52,864 bases of DNA from an uncultured Microbacterium sp. (GCF_947632095.1 NZ_CANROA010000012.1:1-52864); one strand, 5' to 3'; positions 30,617-38,799 are shown, counted from the stretch's first letter. Notes: generated by a model from the sequence alone, not told the origin. A program made the numbers and translations.

Positions 30617-30910
30617 TCAGAAGACGAATCGAATCAACCCGGGCCGCGCGCGATTAAGCGACGGTCCTGTTGCCGCGGCCGAGTACACCCGAATGATGGG
30701 CAGATCATCGAAGCACACGCAAAGAACGGGAAAGTGGCGGTATTGCGGGTCGAGGACACACAGCTACTCGAAAGTCCCCTTGATCGCGCGACATTCGACC
30801 GCATTCTGAAGAAGCACGACGTGACAACTTCCAAGATCACCGCCCGTCGAGCAACACCCGGTGTGTTCGATGACATCATGCGTATGCAACCGAGGTGGGC
30901 TCAGCGATGA
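30617..30910 (+). pseudogene. Remnant or very short gene upstream of the ASCH-like gene
   Basis: One frame is open from just after the copB stop to TGA 30908-30910 and looks protein-like in its second half (VAVLRVEDTQLLESPLDRAT; TARRATPGVFDDIMRMQPRW). No ATG occurs in frame; GTG 30734 is the first plausible start (58 residues). The TGA overlaps the next gene's ATG as ATGA, suggesting these once formed a coupled pair. The likely reading is a 5'-truncated gene. Its family is not recognised. Confidence 0.5.
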
Positions 30911-31338
30911 CCCGAGCCCTACTCTTATCGATAAAGCCGCAGTACGCTCGGGCGATCCTGGAGGGACGCAAGACGATCGAAGTACGGCGCAGGTTCCCAA
31001 ACATCGATCCGGGAACCACAGTCGTTCTGTATTCAAGTTCCCCTGAGAAAGCGGTCCTCGGCACCGTGCGTCTTCGGCGAACGATCAAGGTGAACCCTGA
31101 TTGCGTGTGGGGATTGCATGGATCAGACATTGGTATTAGCGAGCGCGACCTCAACGCGTATCTCGAAGGCGCCGAAGAATCGACGCTCTTGGAGGTTGAC
31201 TGCCCAGACTCCTGGGAACAACCGGTGTCCCTCGAATCCCTCAGAACAGTGCTCGGAATCGAACCCTCGCAGAGCTTCCGCTACCTGGCCACCGAGCAGG
31301 TGGAGCAGGCGAAGCAGTTCAGCGCTTCAAGCACCTGA
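30907..31338 (+). CDS. ASCH/PUA-like domain protein (COG4933-like)
   Basis: A 143-residue protein starting ALLLSIKPQYARAILEGRKT followed by IEVRRRFPN. This is the typical opening of ASCH/PUA-like RNA-binding folds, with the G-x-K-x-x-E motif here as EGRKTIEVRRR. A beta-rich continuation follows (TTVVLYSSSPEKAVLGTVRL). Related proteins bind RNA or modified nucleotides and occur in defence and regulatory settings. It is translationally coupled to the remnant upstream. Nothing indicates a connection to copper; it is separate cargo of the island. Confidence 0.7.
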   Translation: MTRALLLSIKPQYARAILEGRKTIEVRRRFPNIDPGTTVVLYSSSPEKAVLGTVRLRRTIKVNPDCVWGLHGSDIGISERDLNAYLEGAEESTLLEVDCPDSWEQPVSLESLRTVLGIEPSQSFRYLATEQVEQAKQFSASST

Positions 31339-31728
31339 ACTCAGACCAGTAGATGTCCGGACAGCCAAGTGCTGACAGAAGACTTCCACCGCTGAGAATC
31401 CGAGTCCCACGCCTGCGTGTGCCCTGCATCGAAGGCTTCCAGCTGCACCAGGTCTTTTCTCCGTACCGAGAGTGCCGAAGAGACGCTAATCGGCATCGAG
31501 TCATGTCCGAAATCGGCAACTCACTCTCCGCACTCAGCCATGCGCCTGCACCGGCAACCCACCAGCGAGGCGGAGCCCTCGCGGAAACCCGCCCAACTTG
31601 GACATCGCACATGGACTCGCATTGACCTTGCAGCTATCATTATGCTCTCACATTGGGGTATCTGTGAGGGCAAGCCACTTCGGTCTAATGATGCAACCCA
31701 CAGTCCTTTGTGCGGTAATCTTATAAGT
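31339..31728. promoter_or_regulatory. 390-bp gap with inverted repeat CTCACA-10-TGTGAG
   Basis: No gene is supported here. CTCACA (31647-31652) and TGTGAG (31663-31668) form an inverted repeat separated by 10 bp, one helical turn centre to centre, as for a dimeric regulator. TATAAG (31722-31727) resembles a -10 but lies directly on the proposed ATG at 31729, so transcription may begin inside the next gene. The winged-helix protein downstream is a candidate ligand for the repeat. Confidence 0.4.
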
Positions 31729-32559
31729 ATGGATAAAGCGACCCGCCCACATGCTGGGGCGAAAACCGCCCCACAGGTGCGGCCGCCACGGCGCGATCTC
31801 CTGATCCCTATGCTCGAAGGCACCAGACGTGCCTTCGTGCCGATCCGTCGAGGTTTCATTCAGAAACCTCGCGGAACGGAGGGGGGTCGCGGATCAAGTC
31901 TCGCACTTCTTGCACGGGACAGTTTCGCTCTGGACGCCTATCTCCTCCTCCATGCGCTGGCATCCAGCAGCGAGCCCTATGTTGCGGCCTACCCAGCGGC
32001 GACGTGGGTGCAGATTGTGCGACTTGATGAAGCAGCGACATTCGAGGCGGGGAAGTCTCGTTGGTCGAAGGTCGTCACGAAGCTCGTTTCGCTGCGTCTG
32101 CTCGAACGCGAACGCAAGGGCAACGAGATGCAGTACAAGCTCCTTCACGAAGCGGGTACTGGCGAGGAATACACTCGACCCAAGAAGGCTGGAGACGGGC
32201 ACTGGTTGCGCCTGCCCTACTCCTACTGGATCGATGAGTACGACGCGTCGCTCAGTCACCCCGAGAAGTTGATGCTGCTGATCGCGCTCGACCAGCAGGA
32301 TGACTTTCCCTTGCCTCTCAACCAGTCCGCCAACTGGTATGGGGTATCAGAATCTACGGCGCGTCGAGGGCTTCGTGGACTGGAAGCTCGCGGCTTGCTG
32401 AGCAAGACCAGCTCGTTCGTTCCTTCGCCTCGGTCGCCCAACGGTTGGGCAGAGGAGTTCCGTTACACCCTGCAAGGTCCGTTCTCGAAGAAAGCCATCG
32501 ATGACGCGCAAGCAGCGAGCCGGAAGAAGGTTCGATTCACGGAAGCAGGCGCATCATGA
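31729..32559 (+). CDS. Double winged-helix protein of unknown function (partner of DUF3800 gene)
   Basis: A 276-residue protein with two winged-helix-like regions. One is near residues 85-150 (KSRWSKVVTKLVSLRLLERE), the other near residues 180-230 (LMLLIALDQQDDFPLPLNQS; YGVSESTARRGLRGLEARGL). A basic N-terminus precedes them. Two winged helices in tandem are seen in plasmid replication initiators, but also in transcription regulators. ATG 31729 lacks a ribosome-binding site; ATG 31810 is an alternative start. The stop overlaps the DUF3800 gene as ATGA, so the two proteins are made together. Confidence 0.6.
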   Translation: MDKATRPHAGAKTAPQVRPPRRDLLIPMLEGTRRAFVPIRRGFIQKPRGTEGGRGSSLALLARDSFALDAYLLLHALASSSEPYVAAYPAATWVQIVRLDEAATFEAGKSRWSKVVTKLVSLRLLERERKGNEMQYKLLHEAGTGEEYTRPKKAGDGHWLRLPYSYWIDEYDASLSHPEKLMLLIALDQQDDFPLPLNQSANWYGVSESTARRGLRGLEARGLLSKTSSFVPSPRSPNGWAEEFRYTLQGPFSKKAIDDAQAASRKKVRFTEAGAS

Positions 32560-33083
32560 GCATCCTGTTCGTGGACGAATCGAAGGCCAAGGGATACACG
32601 ATGGTTGCGGCTCTGGTCGTGCCCGGCGACGCGACCAGTCTGCGTCGCGACGTGCGATCGCTGGTGCTCCCAGGCCAGCGGCGGATCCACTTCACCAAGG
32701 AACAGCCCGAGCGTAAGCGGCTGATCCTCTCTCGACTCACCGCGTTCGGTGCTCAAGCGCAGGTATTCCACTGTGCGACGAAGAGCCAACTCCTTGGCCG
32801 TGAGGCCTGTCTGACAGGGATCGTCGCTCATGCTGCGGAGCACGCGCACACCAAGATCGTGATTGAGCGTGACGAATCAATCGAGAAGGCTGATCGTCAG
32901 ATTCTGTTCCGTGAAGTCAGGCGTCACGGGCTTGGCGACATACTTAGCTACGCTCACGAAGTGCCGCATCAGGAGCCGCTGCTGTGGGTAGCCGACGCGA
33001 TCGCGTGGAGCTACACCAAAGGCGGAGAATGGAAGAAACGCGCCGACCCGCTCATCGCGGGGATTACCAAGCTGTCGCCATGA
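32556..33083 (+). CDS. DUF3800 (RNase H-fold) putative nuclease
   Basis: A 175-residue protein with the DUF3800 pattern: ILFVDESKAKGYTMVAALVV at the N-terminus (Asp7-Glu8), a second acidic strand KIVIERDES, and the late acidic motif LLWVADAIAWSYTKG. These acidic residues match an RNase H-like metal-binding active site. DUF3800 proteins recur in defence islands and mobile elements, without a settled role. The ATGA overlap with the winged-helix gene indicates a two-gene module. Confidence 0.72.
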   Translation: MSILFVDESKAKGYTMVAALVVPGDATSLRRDVRSLVLPGQRRIHFTKEQPERKRLILSRLTAFGAQAQVFHCATKSQLLGREACLTGIVAHAAEHAHTKIVIERDESIEKADRQILFREVRRHGLGDILSYAHEVPHQEPLLWVADAIAWSYTKGGEWKKRADPLIAGITKLSP

Positions 33084-33502
33084 AAGCGCGAAGCTCGGCT
33101 CACCGACCGTCCGGAAGGCTGCCGAGCTCACTTCACACCGCTACTGCAGTGCACAACATCATTCTAGCTCAGTGATGTCGTGGAGACCAGCTCACCCTCG
33201 CGCTAACTTTCGACCGAGGTACCTCGGATTCCCCGGCGGAACGCTCCGGTTTGGGCGGCTCAATCAACCGAAGGTGCATAGCGCCCACTCGTCGCTGCAC
33301 GCTCAGTCGAGTCCGGTGGCTCTCAGTTTTCCGGGCACTTGTCTCGCGCCGAACACGCCAAAAACCCAACTCAATCACTCCTGGGAGACCGGCGATGACC
33401 GGGTACACTCGAAGGAGGCGAAACGCCTACTTCCCAGACCACACTAGGGAACCCGAGACAATCCAAGATTTTCGGAAAAACCCGCTCTGACCAGGGGTTT
33501 TC
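33084..33502. other. About 420 bp at island right end without a supported gene
   Basis: Two weak stem-loops are visible: AGCTCGGC (33092-33099) with GCCGAGCT (33121-33128) after the DUF3800 gene, and GGAAAAACCC (33474-33483) with GGGGTTTTCC (33494-33503) just before the attachment repeat. Short ORFs in this stretch show no family features. Confidence 0.5.
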
Positions 33503-33537
33503 CAAGGGGTCGCAGGTTCAAATCCTGTCAGCCCGAC
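33503..33537. repeat. Second copy of tRNA-Pro 3' attachment sequence (island 1 attR / element 2 junction)
   Basis: An exact 35-bp match to 23998-24032. Sequences on both sides differ: upstream is not tRNA, and downstream reads GACAG instead of GACCA, so the CCA is absent. It therefore marks the right end of island 1 and the left end of the next element. Confidence 0.9.
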
Positions 33538-33540
33538 AGA

Positions 33541-33576
33541 AAATCCCTGATGAGAAGCAATTTTCATCAGGGATTT
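33541..33576 (+). terminator. Perfect stem-loop next to second att copy
   Basis: AAATCCCTGATGA (33541-33553) pairs perfectly with 33564-33576 around a 10-nt loop. The tail (GTTGTTTC) is only partly T-rich; TTTTTT occurs at 33594-33599. It occupies the same place relative to the att copy as the terminator behind tRNA-Pro and could terminate the element 2 integrase transcript from the opposite side. Confidence 0.7.
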
Positions 33577-33599
33577 GTTGTTTCTGAACGTCGTTTTTT

Positions 33600-33704
33600 C
33601 TGGTCCCCCTCTGGTCCCCCTGCACAGGTTGGCGTGGTCGACCTGTGGATGGCAGAATCCGTCGCATGCCCTGTCTGTGGATAAGGGGACCAAAAGGGGA
33701 CCAG
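33600..33704. repeat. Paired CTGGTCCCC repeats flanking the element 2 att region
   Basis: CTGGTCCCC occurs at 33600-33608 and 33611-33619. The inverse GGGGACCA and GGGGACCAG occur at 33685-33692 and 33696-33704. Two tandem copies facing two inverted tandem copies, between the att repeat and the integrase, look like arm-type binding sites of the element 2 integrase or excisionase. This is inference from position and symmetry. Confidence 0.65.
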
Positions 33705-33731
33705 AACGGTGGAAATCCACGACTGAGCCGC

Positions 33732-34964
33732 TCATAGCCTGCGTCCCGTGCCCTGCCGCGGTCGCCCCGATGGGTTCCGAGGTGTGTCTCTGCTGAGGAA
33801 GGCGTTGGCTTGTTCTGCGGCAGAGGCGAGGTGGCGGTCATCGGGGTGGAGGTAGCCGCGTGTTGTCTCGATTGAGGCGTGTCCGAGGATCTCTTGGAGG
33901 ACATGGAGGGGGACCCCGGCGTCGGCGAGCCAGGTGGCGCCGGTGTGTCGGAGGCCGTGGCGGGTGAGATTCGGCAGGCCGAGGTCGGCGACGACCTGGT
34001 CCCAGCTGGTCGCATCGCGAACGGTGGCCGTCGTGAGGAAACCGCCCCGCGGACCGACGAGGAGTGGTGCGTCCGATTGCTTGAACGCACAGAGTCGTTT
34101 CAGGACCGGCCGGAGTGGGTCGAGAATCGGCACGCGACGCTCTTTGCGGCTTTTGGTTGGTTTGGTGATGAGGCCACCCCTGCCGGGAAAGGCCTGCCTT
34201 CGGATGATGACGAGGTTCTTTGTGAAGTCCACGTCTCCGACTTGAAGTCCGGAGACTTCTGAAGAACGTGCTGCCAGCAGAGCGGCGAGCATCACGAAGT
34301 CTGAATAGGACTGATGGACGGCGCCGCAGGCGGAGGCGAGCTGGTTCAGCTTCTGCATGTCAGGGATCGCGTGCGCGCGCGGGGCAGCATCTTCGGCGGG
34401 TTGATTTCGGAAGGCGTTTCTGTGGAGACTCCGCTTCGCACGGTGTTTGGCGGGATTGATTGTGATTAGGCCATCGCGAACGGCTTCGTCGAGTACCCGC
34501 ACGAGTGGGGCGATGGTGTTCTTGATCGTCGATGCGCCATACTGCTTCTCCCAGTCGTCGATCGTGCGGTCGATCATTCCCGCGGTGATCTGAGTGACGC
34601 GCAGATGGCCAAGCGCCGGGAGCACTCGGAGCCGAAGACCATACCGGTAGTTGTCGCCGGTAGAGGTCATATCGAGGCCGCGTGCCCATCGATCCTCGAT
34701 CGAGGTGAAGAACTCCAGGAGCGTCATGGAGACGTCCATTCCCTTGACCGAAGAATTACGGAGCGTTTCGAAGAATGCCCGTGCGGTTGCCTCGTCCTTC
34801 ACGATCTCGGTACGGATCACGCGCTGCTTGGTGAGCGGATCGGTCCAGCGTGCCCGCGCTCGAATCCCGTAGGAGCGTCGTTCCATGTCGGTGGAGATCC
34901 TCACCCCGATCGGTGGCACCGGTCGGGGTGAGGACTCTGGCATCGGCTCAACTGGGCGCGCCAT
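33732..34964 (-). CDS. Tyrosine integrase (element 2)
   Basis: The 410-residue recombinase has an N-terminal arm-binding domain (RSYGIRARARWTDPLTKQRV), a core-binding domain (LLEFFTSIEDRWARGLDMTS) and the catalytic domain. Catalytic residues are the Arg in AARSSEVSGLQVGD, the Lys in TKSRKERRVP, HGLRHTGATWLADAG, LGHASIETTRGYLH with His and Tyr. It shows little similarity to the island 1 integrase outside the motifs. It is transcribed toward the att copy, opposite to island 1. Its start overlaps the excisionase end by 17 nt. Confidence 0.92.
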   Translation of the reverse strand: MARPVEPMPESSPRPVPPIGVRISTDMERRSYGIRARARWTDPLTKQRVIRTEIVKDEATARAFFETLRNSSVKGMDVSMTLLEFFTSIEDRWARGLDMTSTGDNYRYGLRLRVLPALGHLRVTQITAGMIDRTIDDWEKQYGASTIKNTIAPLVRVLDEAVRDGLITINPAKHRAKRSLHRNAFRNQPAEDAAPRAHAIPDMQKLNQLASACGAVHQSYSDFVMLAALLAARSSEVSGLQVGDVDFTKNLVIIRRQAFPGRGGLITKPTKSRKERRVPILDPLRPVLKRLCAFKQSDAPLLVGPRGGFLTTATVRDATSWDQVVADLGLPNLTRHGLRHTGATWLADAGVPLHVLQEILGHASIETTRGYLHPDDRHLASAAEQANAFLSRDTPRNPSGRPRQGTGRRL

Positions 34965-35166
34965 GGTGCGGCTCCAATTTCTGCAGCCATTCGTCGATGG
35001 CTTCGAGCCGGTACCGGGCGATACCGCCGAGCTTGATGAATGGTGGCCCGGTCTCCGCGGAGCGCCATCGAGACAATGTCGATTCGGAAACCTTCAGGTA
35101 CGAGGCGACCTCTCGACTATCCAGCAATGGTGAGACGGGCGCGGTCGCTTCTGCCGCGTTGCTCAT
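34948..35166 (-). CDS. Excisionase, HTH_17 type (element 2)
   Basis: A 72-residue protein with the typical motif LLDSREVASYLKVSESTLSR, WRSAETGPPFIKLGG, RYRLEAIDEWLQKL. A strong GGAGGAG precedes the ATG. It overlaps both the integrase and the upstream DUF4913 gene, so excision functions are translated with the rest of the operon. Confidence 0.88.
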   Translation of the reverse strand: MSNAAEATAPVSPLLDSREVASYLKVSESTLSRWRSAETGPPFIKLGGIARYRLEAIDEWLQKLEPHHGAPS

Positions 35167-35726
35167 GACTCCTCCAGCGGAGGGTTGCCGAGTGAGCGGT
35201 AGAACTCGTCCTCGGCTGCCTGACGTCGCTGAACGTCATCAACGACGAACTCGACGAAGTCGGCTTCCCGGTCGGTGATCATTGACTCTCCGGAGGGAGT
35301 AGGTGCCTCTTCGCCGGGCCAGGTGGCTTGCCGTGTGGGGCGATCACGATCGAGTCGAGTCCCGGATGTAGCTACCCAGTCTCGGAGGCGGAGGCGAACA
35401 TCCGCAAAGTCGCGATGCCAGCCCAGCGGTGCGGATCCGTTTTGGTTGGGGTCGTAGGCGCACAGCCAGTGCAGGTGGAGCGCTGACAGCTCCCACACGA
35501 GTTCGGGGTGACGATGCCAGTACGGCGGGATCACTGCGGCTGGGAGTCCGTAGGTTCGGCGGAGCCAGTCGATCCAGCGATTCAGTTCCAGCCACTCGAC
35601 CTCCGCGTCGTTCGCGGTGAGGAGATTCCAGTTGATCGGATGCGGTGGTTCAGCGACCAGCGATTCGTCGTAGTCATCCTCGTCGCGCCCTTCGTGTGCT
35701 TCAGCTGTGGGGACGAAGTCACTCAT
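35163..35726 (-). CDS. DUF4913 domain protein
   Basis: A 187-residue acidic protein with the hydrophobic and aromatic core typical of DUF4913: NWNLLTANDAEVEWLELNRW, RTYGLPAAVIPPYWHRHPEL, VWELSALHLHWLCAYD, WHRDFADVRLRLRDWV. The family is found in actinobacterial plasmids and integrative conjugative elements beside coupling proteins. No function is established. An ATGA overlap links it to the excisionase gene. Confidence 0.78.
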   Translation of the reverse strand: MSDFVPTAEAHEGRDEDDYDESLVAEPPHPINWNLLTANDAEVEWLELNRWIDWLRRTYGLPAAVIPPYWHRHPELVWELSALHLHWLCAYDPNQNGSAPLGWHRDFADVRLRLRDWVATSGTRLDRDRPTRQATWPGEEAPTPSGESMITDREADFVEFVVDDVQRRQAAEDEFYRSLGNPPLEES

Positions 35727-35741
35727 GATGACCGCTCCTGC

Positions 35742-36206
35742 TCAGATGCTGACCGCAGGAGCGACATCTGACTGCGCTCGTGCTCGGGCGGGGGCTTCAA
35801 AAGGGGAAGCATCACGACCGGTCGCCTCGCGCGTGTTGCTGTCGCGATGGGGTCCGCGATCGACCTCGTATTGGGTACGTGCAAGGTCGTGACCGAAGCG
35901 GGAGACGATGAATTCCTCGGCTGCGACTGTCTGGCCGTCCTTCTCGTAGCTGTACTCGCGCACACGCCCAGTGGCGATGAACTTGTCGCCCTTGTGGAAT
36001 CGAGCGACTCCTTCTTCGGCTGCGCGCCGGAAGGCACTCATGTCGTGGAAGGACGGGTCGAGCTGCGTGAAGCTTCCGTCTGGGGTCTGCTGCGAATGCT
36101 CTATGCCGATCCGAGCGTAGAACCGCGCGGTACCGTCGTCGGTGTAGGTCAGACGGGGCTCGGTCGCGATGAATCCTGTGATGGCTTGTTGGGTGTCGAT
36201 GGACAT
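35742..36206 (-). CDS. ssb: Single-stranded DNA-binding protein (element-borne)
   Basis: A 154-residue OB-fold protein: AITGFIATEPRLTYTDDGTA, FYARIGIEHS, HKGDKFIATGRVREYSYEKD, EEFIVSRFGHDLARTQYEVD. It resembles SSB in mobile elements, which coats the transferred strand. The usual acidic C-terminal tip (DDDIPF) is missing; the protein ends in an Ala/Pro-rich tail, so it may not recruit host repair partners. AAGGAG lies upstream of ATG 36206. Confidence 0.82.
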   Translation of the reverse strand: MSIDTQQAITGFIATEPRLTYTDDGTARFYARIGIEHSQQTPDGSFTQLDPSFHDMSAFRRAAEEGVARFHKGDKFIATGRVREYSYEKDGQTVAAEEFIVSRFGHDLARTQYEVDRGPHRDSNTREATGRDASPFEAPARARAQSDVAPAVSI

Positions 36207-36288
36207 GACGACTCCTTGATCTGTTGGGGCGGCCATCCGATGTGGTGGCCACTGCAATAGACAGGTGCGCGCCGCGCCCCAGTGCGGA

Positions 36289-38070
36289 TCATTGCGCTGC
36301 AGGGCGTCTCAACAGCGATTCAACCGCCGCACGATCTGCTTTGAGCTGTTCACCATCGGAGCGCTTAGGCCAGGGGTGGAGGTCCGTGATGATCGGTGGA
36401 GCGGATCGGAGCAAAATGACCCCTGTTCCAAACGGCAATGTGCGAATGCGGTCGGGCGGCAAAATCGGTACGCGACGGATGGAACGCTGGTTGGAGCGCG
36501 AGCCATGGTCGCCGAGAGTGACGGAGTCGGTGAACTCGTCTCGTTCGCCGATCAGCGTGGAAAGGTCTTGAAGGTCTCGCGAGTTCGAGGCGCCACCAAG
36601 GATGATCTTCGCGATACTGGCGTCCCAGATCGCCGCCGCTTTGTGCTCTGACCATTTGTCCCGCGCCTGGGCAAGGGATTGAAGCACCGGCATCGTTGTA
36701 ATGCCGGTGCCGCCACCTTCCGCCATGAGTGTGGGCAGCGAGGGTAGTGGCGCGAGGTTTCCGATTTCGTCGAGCGCAAACAGCAGCGGTGGGTCGAGCC
36801 GCGCGCCGGGTGATCGAGCAGCCATGCGACGGGCGGTCTCAACGAGGTCTTCGACGAATGCTGCGACGAGAGCTGCACTGTTCCCGGCCCCAACGCCGGT
36901 CGCCAGAAGATACAGCGTGCCACGGTCGCGGATGAAGCTCTCGGGATCGAACTGCTCGCCTTCTTCAGGGCTGACGGCATCAAGCACTCTGGGGTCGGCC
37001 AGCGCTGACAGTGTGAGCGAAACGCCCTGCCAGATGCTGTCACGTGTGCGCGGGTCGGCGTCGAGCGTTGCGTCCAGCGAATCTGCCCAGCCCGTGGCAG
37101 CCAACGGTGAGCCCGTCAGGATGGCGACAGCCTCGGCGGCTGCTGATGGGTCGAGTGTCCATCGGAACAGCTCAGCCGGACTCCGACAATCGAGAGCGGC
37201 CGCGTGAAGGAGCGACTGGAGAGCGATGCGAGTCTTCCCCTCCCAGAACCCTCCGCCCTCGACGCCGCCAGCGGATAGCTCGGTGGCTGCTGCAAGGCCA
37301 GTCGCCCGGATCATCGCGGTCAGCGGATCCTCACACCCCCGAATTGGCGACCACCGCAGCCCGGCGGGGACGCCTTCAGCAAGATGCTGTGGATCGAAGA
37401 CAGCGACGGGGCCGATCCGCTCGCGTGCCCGCATCGTTGCCGTCAAATTGTCGGGCCGGGTGGACGTCGTCACGACTGCACCCGGTGCATCAAGAATCGC
37501 CGGGATCACAATGTGCAGACCCTTGCCCGAACGTGGCGGACCGATGAGGAGAATCGAGTCTTCGACGCTGGCCCATACCTGCTTGCCGTGCGAGCGCCCG
37601 AGCAGGTAGCCCACGTCCTCGGGCTTTGGCTGATCCAGCGAAGGGCGCAGCGTCACAGCCCGGCGCAGGAGCGCCTTCGCAGACGCGCTCGCTAGTACCT
37701 CATGACTGCTGGCAGTTCCGGCAAGCCGCCGTGGATCGGTGTCGACGTTGTGGGCGTGCCGACGCCAACAGACCCAAGCCCACCCGATAACACCGCCGAG
37801 CACCAGGAGCAGTAGTACTGCAATCGACCAGTAGAGGATCGTATTCAGCCCGGGTGCCTGCAGCACCTCGGCCGGGTTCGACGGGTTGAACAGCACGGCG
37901 ACTCCGCCAGCAATCCCGACCTGGGGCTGTCCAGAGCCAGTGAGGAATGCCGCAATGGAACCCGCAACTCGCAAGACGGCGGCGACGCCGAAGACGGCGA
38001 CCAGCGCGATCATCAGAAAGTTGGTCAACTCATCACCGAGACCCCCTCCCTGACCGTGTGGGGCGCTCAT
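36289..38070 (-). CDS. Type IV coupling protein (VirD4/TraG-like ATPase)
   Basis: A 593-residue protein. Two N-terminal membrane segments (FLMIALVAVFGVAAVLRVAG; ILYWSIAVLLLLVLGGVIGW) anchor it. The ATPase domain has Walker A LLIGPPRSGKGLHIVIPA near residue 175, Walker B PLLFALDEIGNLAPLPSLPT, and IIlGGASNSRDLQDLSTLIG-like C-terminal motifs. Such proteins feed relaxase-DNA complexes into a type IV secretion channel. Neither a relaxase nor the channel genes follow, so transfer would need partners from elsewhere. Confidence 0.88.
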   Translation of the reverse strand: MSAPHGQGGGLGDELTNFLMIALVAVFGVAAVLRVAGSIAAFLTGSGQPQVGIAGGVAVLFNPSNPAEVLQAPGLNTILYWSIAVLLLLVLGGVIGWAWVCWRRHAHNVDTDPRRLAGTASSHEVLASASAKALLRRAVTLRPSLDQPKPEDVGYLLGRSHGKQVWASVEDSILLIGPPRSGKGLHIVIPAILDAPGAVVTTSTRPDNLTATMRARERIGPVAVFDPQHLAEGVPAGLRWSPIRGCEDPLTAMIRATGLAAATELSAGGVEGGGFWEGKTRIALQSLLHAAALDCRSPAELFRWTLDPSAAAEAVAILTGSPLAATGWADSLDATLDADPRTRDSIWQGVSLTLSALADPRVLDAVSPEEGEQFDPESFIRDRGTLYLLATGVGAGNSAALVAAFVEDLVETARRMAARSPGARLDPPLLFALDEIGNLAPLPSLPTLMAEGGGTGITTMPVLQSLAQARDKWSEHKAAAIWDASIAKIILGGASNSRDLQDLSTLIGERDEFTDSVTLGDHGSRSNQRSIRRVPILPPDRIRTLPFGTGVILLRSAPPIITDLHPWPKRSDGEQLKADRAAVESLLRRPAAQ

Positions 38071-38603
38071 GACGGCAAAGGCTCGGTGATGATGACGCCG
38101 GAGACGCGTCCGATGAGCAGGATCTCCGACCGGTGATCCATGAGTCGGCTCAAATCGATGACCGCACGAGCGCTCCCGTCAGCGGATCCTTCAGCACTGG
38201 AGACTGAAAGCGCGACGGTGACGTCCTCGCCAGGGACGAATCCGGACCCGGTCACCTCGATCAGATGATGCGTTGGGCGGTGCCGCGCTCGCCGCATCGT
38301 GCTGGGTGACTGAACGTCTGCGATGGGCTGTTCTCGTCGCGCCGCATGGACGATGTCGGTGAACACGGAGCCATCGAACTCGTGCACCTCAACTCGGACG
38401 GTGCGAGTGCGGTGGCCGGTTATCGCGTCAAGAAGATCCCCAAAGCGTGCCCGACTCCAAGAGGCATCCGTCGTTGGAGGCGGGAAGTTGCGCCCGTCGT
38501 AGCTGACGGTCATGGTGCCGCGCTCGTTGACCGTGATCACTGCGAGTGGGAGGGTGGAGGGCGACCCGGGCGGCGGGTCCGCAGGACTATTGCGATTGCT
38601 CAT
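38067..38603 (-). CDS. Hypothetical protein of the conjugative module
   Basis: A 178-residue protein that overlaps the coupling protein start by 4 nt. It has an N-terminal Pro/Ser-rich stretch, a middle segment RFGDLLDAITGHRTRTVRVE, and a beta-rich end (HHLIEVTGSGFVPGEDVTVA; RSEILLIGRVSGVIITEPLP). This looks like a gene regularly paired with TraM/TraG-like proteins in actinobacterial elements; no domain is recognised. The start could instead be TTG 38648. Its role is probably as an accessory of transfer. Confidence 0.6.
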   Translation of the reverse strand: MSNRNSPADPPPGSPSTLPLAVITVNERGTMTVSYDGRNFPPPTTDASWSRARFGDLLDAITGHRTRTVRVEVHEFDGSVFTDIVHAARREQPIADVQSPSTMRRARHRPTHHLIEVTGSGFVPGEDVTVALSVSSAEGSADGSARAVIDLSRLMDHRSEILLIGRVSGVIITEPLPS

Positions 38604-38697
38604 GCCACGGAGGTGCGCGTCGGCGCCCACCCATCGTTCATGTCCCAACTGCCGTAAGTTTGTTTGTGCACCTCCACGAGATCCAAGCCACCAGCGG

Positions 38698-38787
38698 CGA
38701 CATCCGCCGCATCGTGACCTGTTCGGCCTCAGAGTCGACGCGGCCGCCCGCTACGCGCGCGTCCTCGACAGCGACATCGGCACCTGA
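38698..38787 (+). pseudogene. 3' remnant of a recombinase- or HTH-like gene
   Basis: The frame ending at 38787 reads RDLFGLRVDAAARYARVLDS before its stop. This resembles the C-terminal helix-turn-helix tail of some actinobacterial integrases. No intact upstream portion exists in frame. It lies between the conjugative module and the arsenic cluster and may mark a recombination junction. Confidence 0.45.
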
Positions 38788-38799
38788 ACGACTACCGGG

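Larger units (their letters stand above)
33538..38787. mobile_element. Element 2: decayed integrative conjugative element in the same tRNA site
   Basis: Starts at the second att copy and carries an integrase, an excisionase, a DUF4913 protein, SSB and a type IV coupling protein, all on the minus strand. This is the module order of actinobacterial conjugative elements. No relaxase, VirB4-like ATPase or replication initiator is present, and no third att copy is seen to the right, so the right boundary is a guess placed at the recombinase remnant. The arsenic genes beyond could also belong to it. Confidence 0.65.

Noticed and set aside
31417..31728. N-terminal extension of the winged-helix gene
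   Set aside because: The extra 104 residues have no fold-like pattern and cross the inverted repeat and -10-like box, so a start at 31729 or 31810 is preferred.
33427..33735. Minus-strand ORF containing GLTGFEPATPW
   Set aside because: GFEPATP is the well-known antisense translation of a tRNA 3' end; it lies exactly on the duplicated tRNA fragment.
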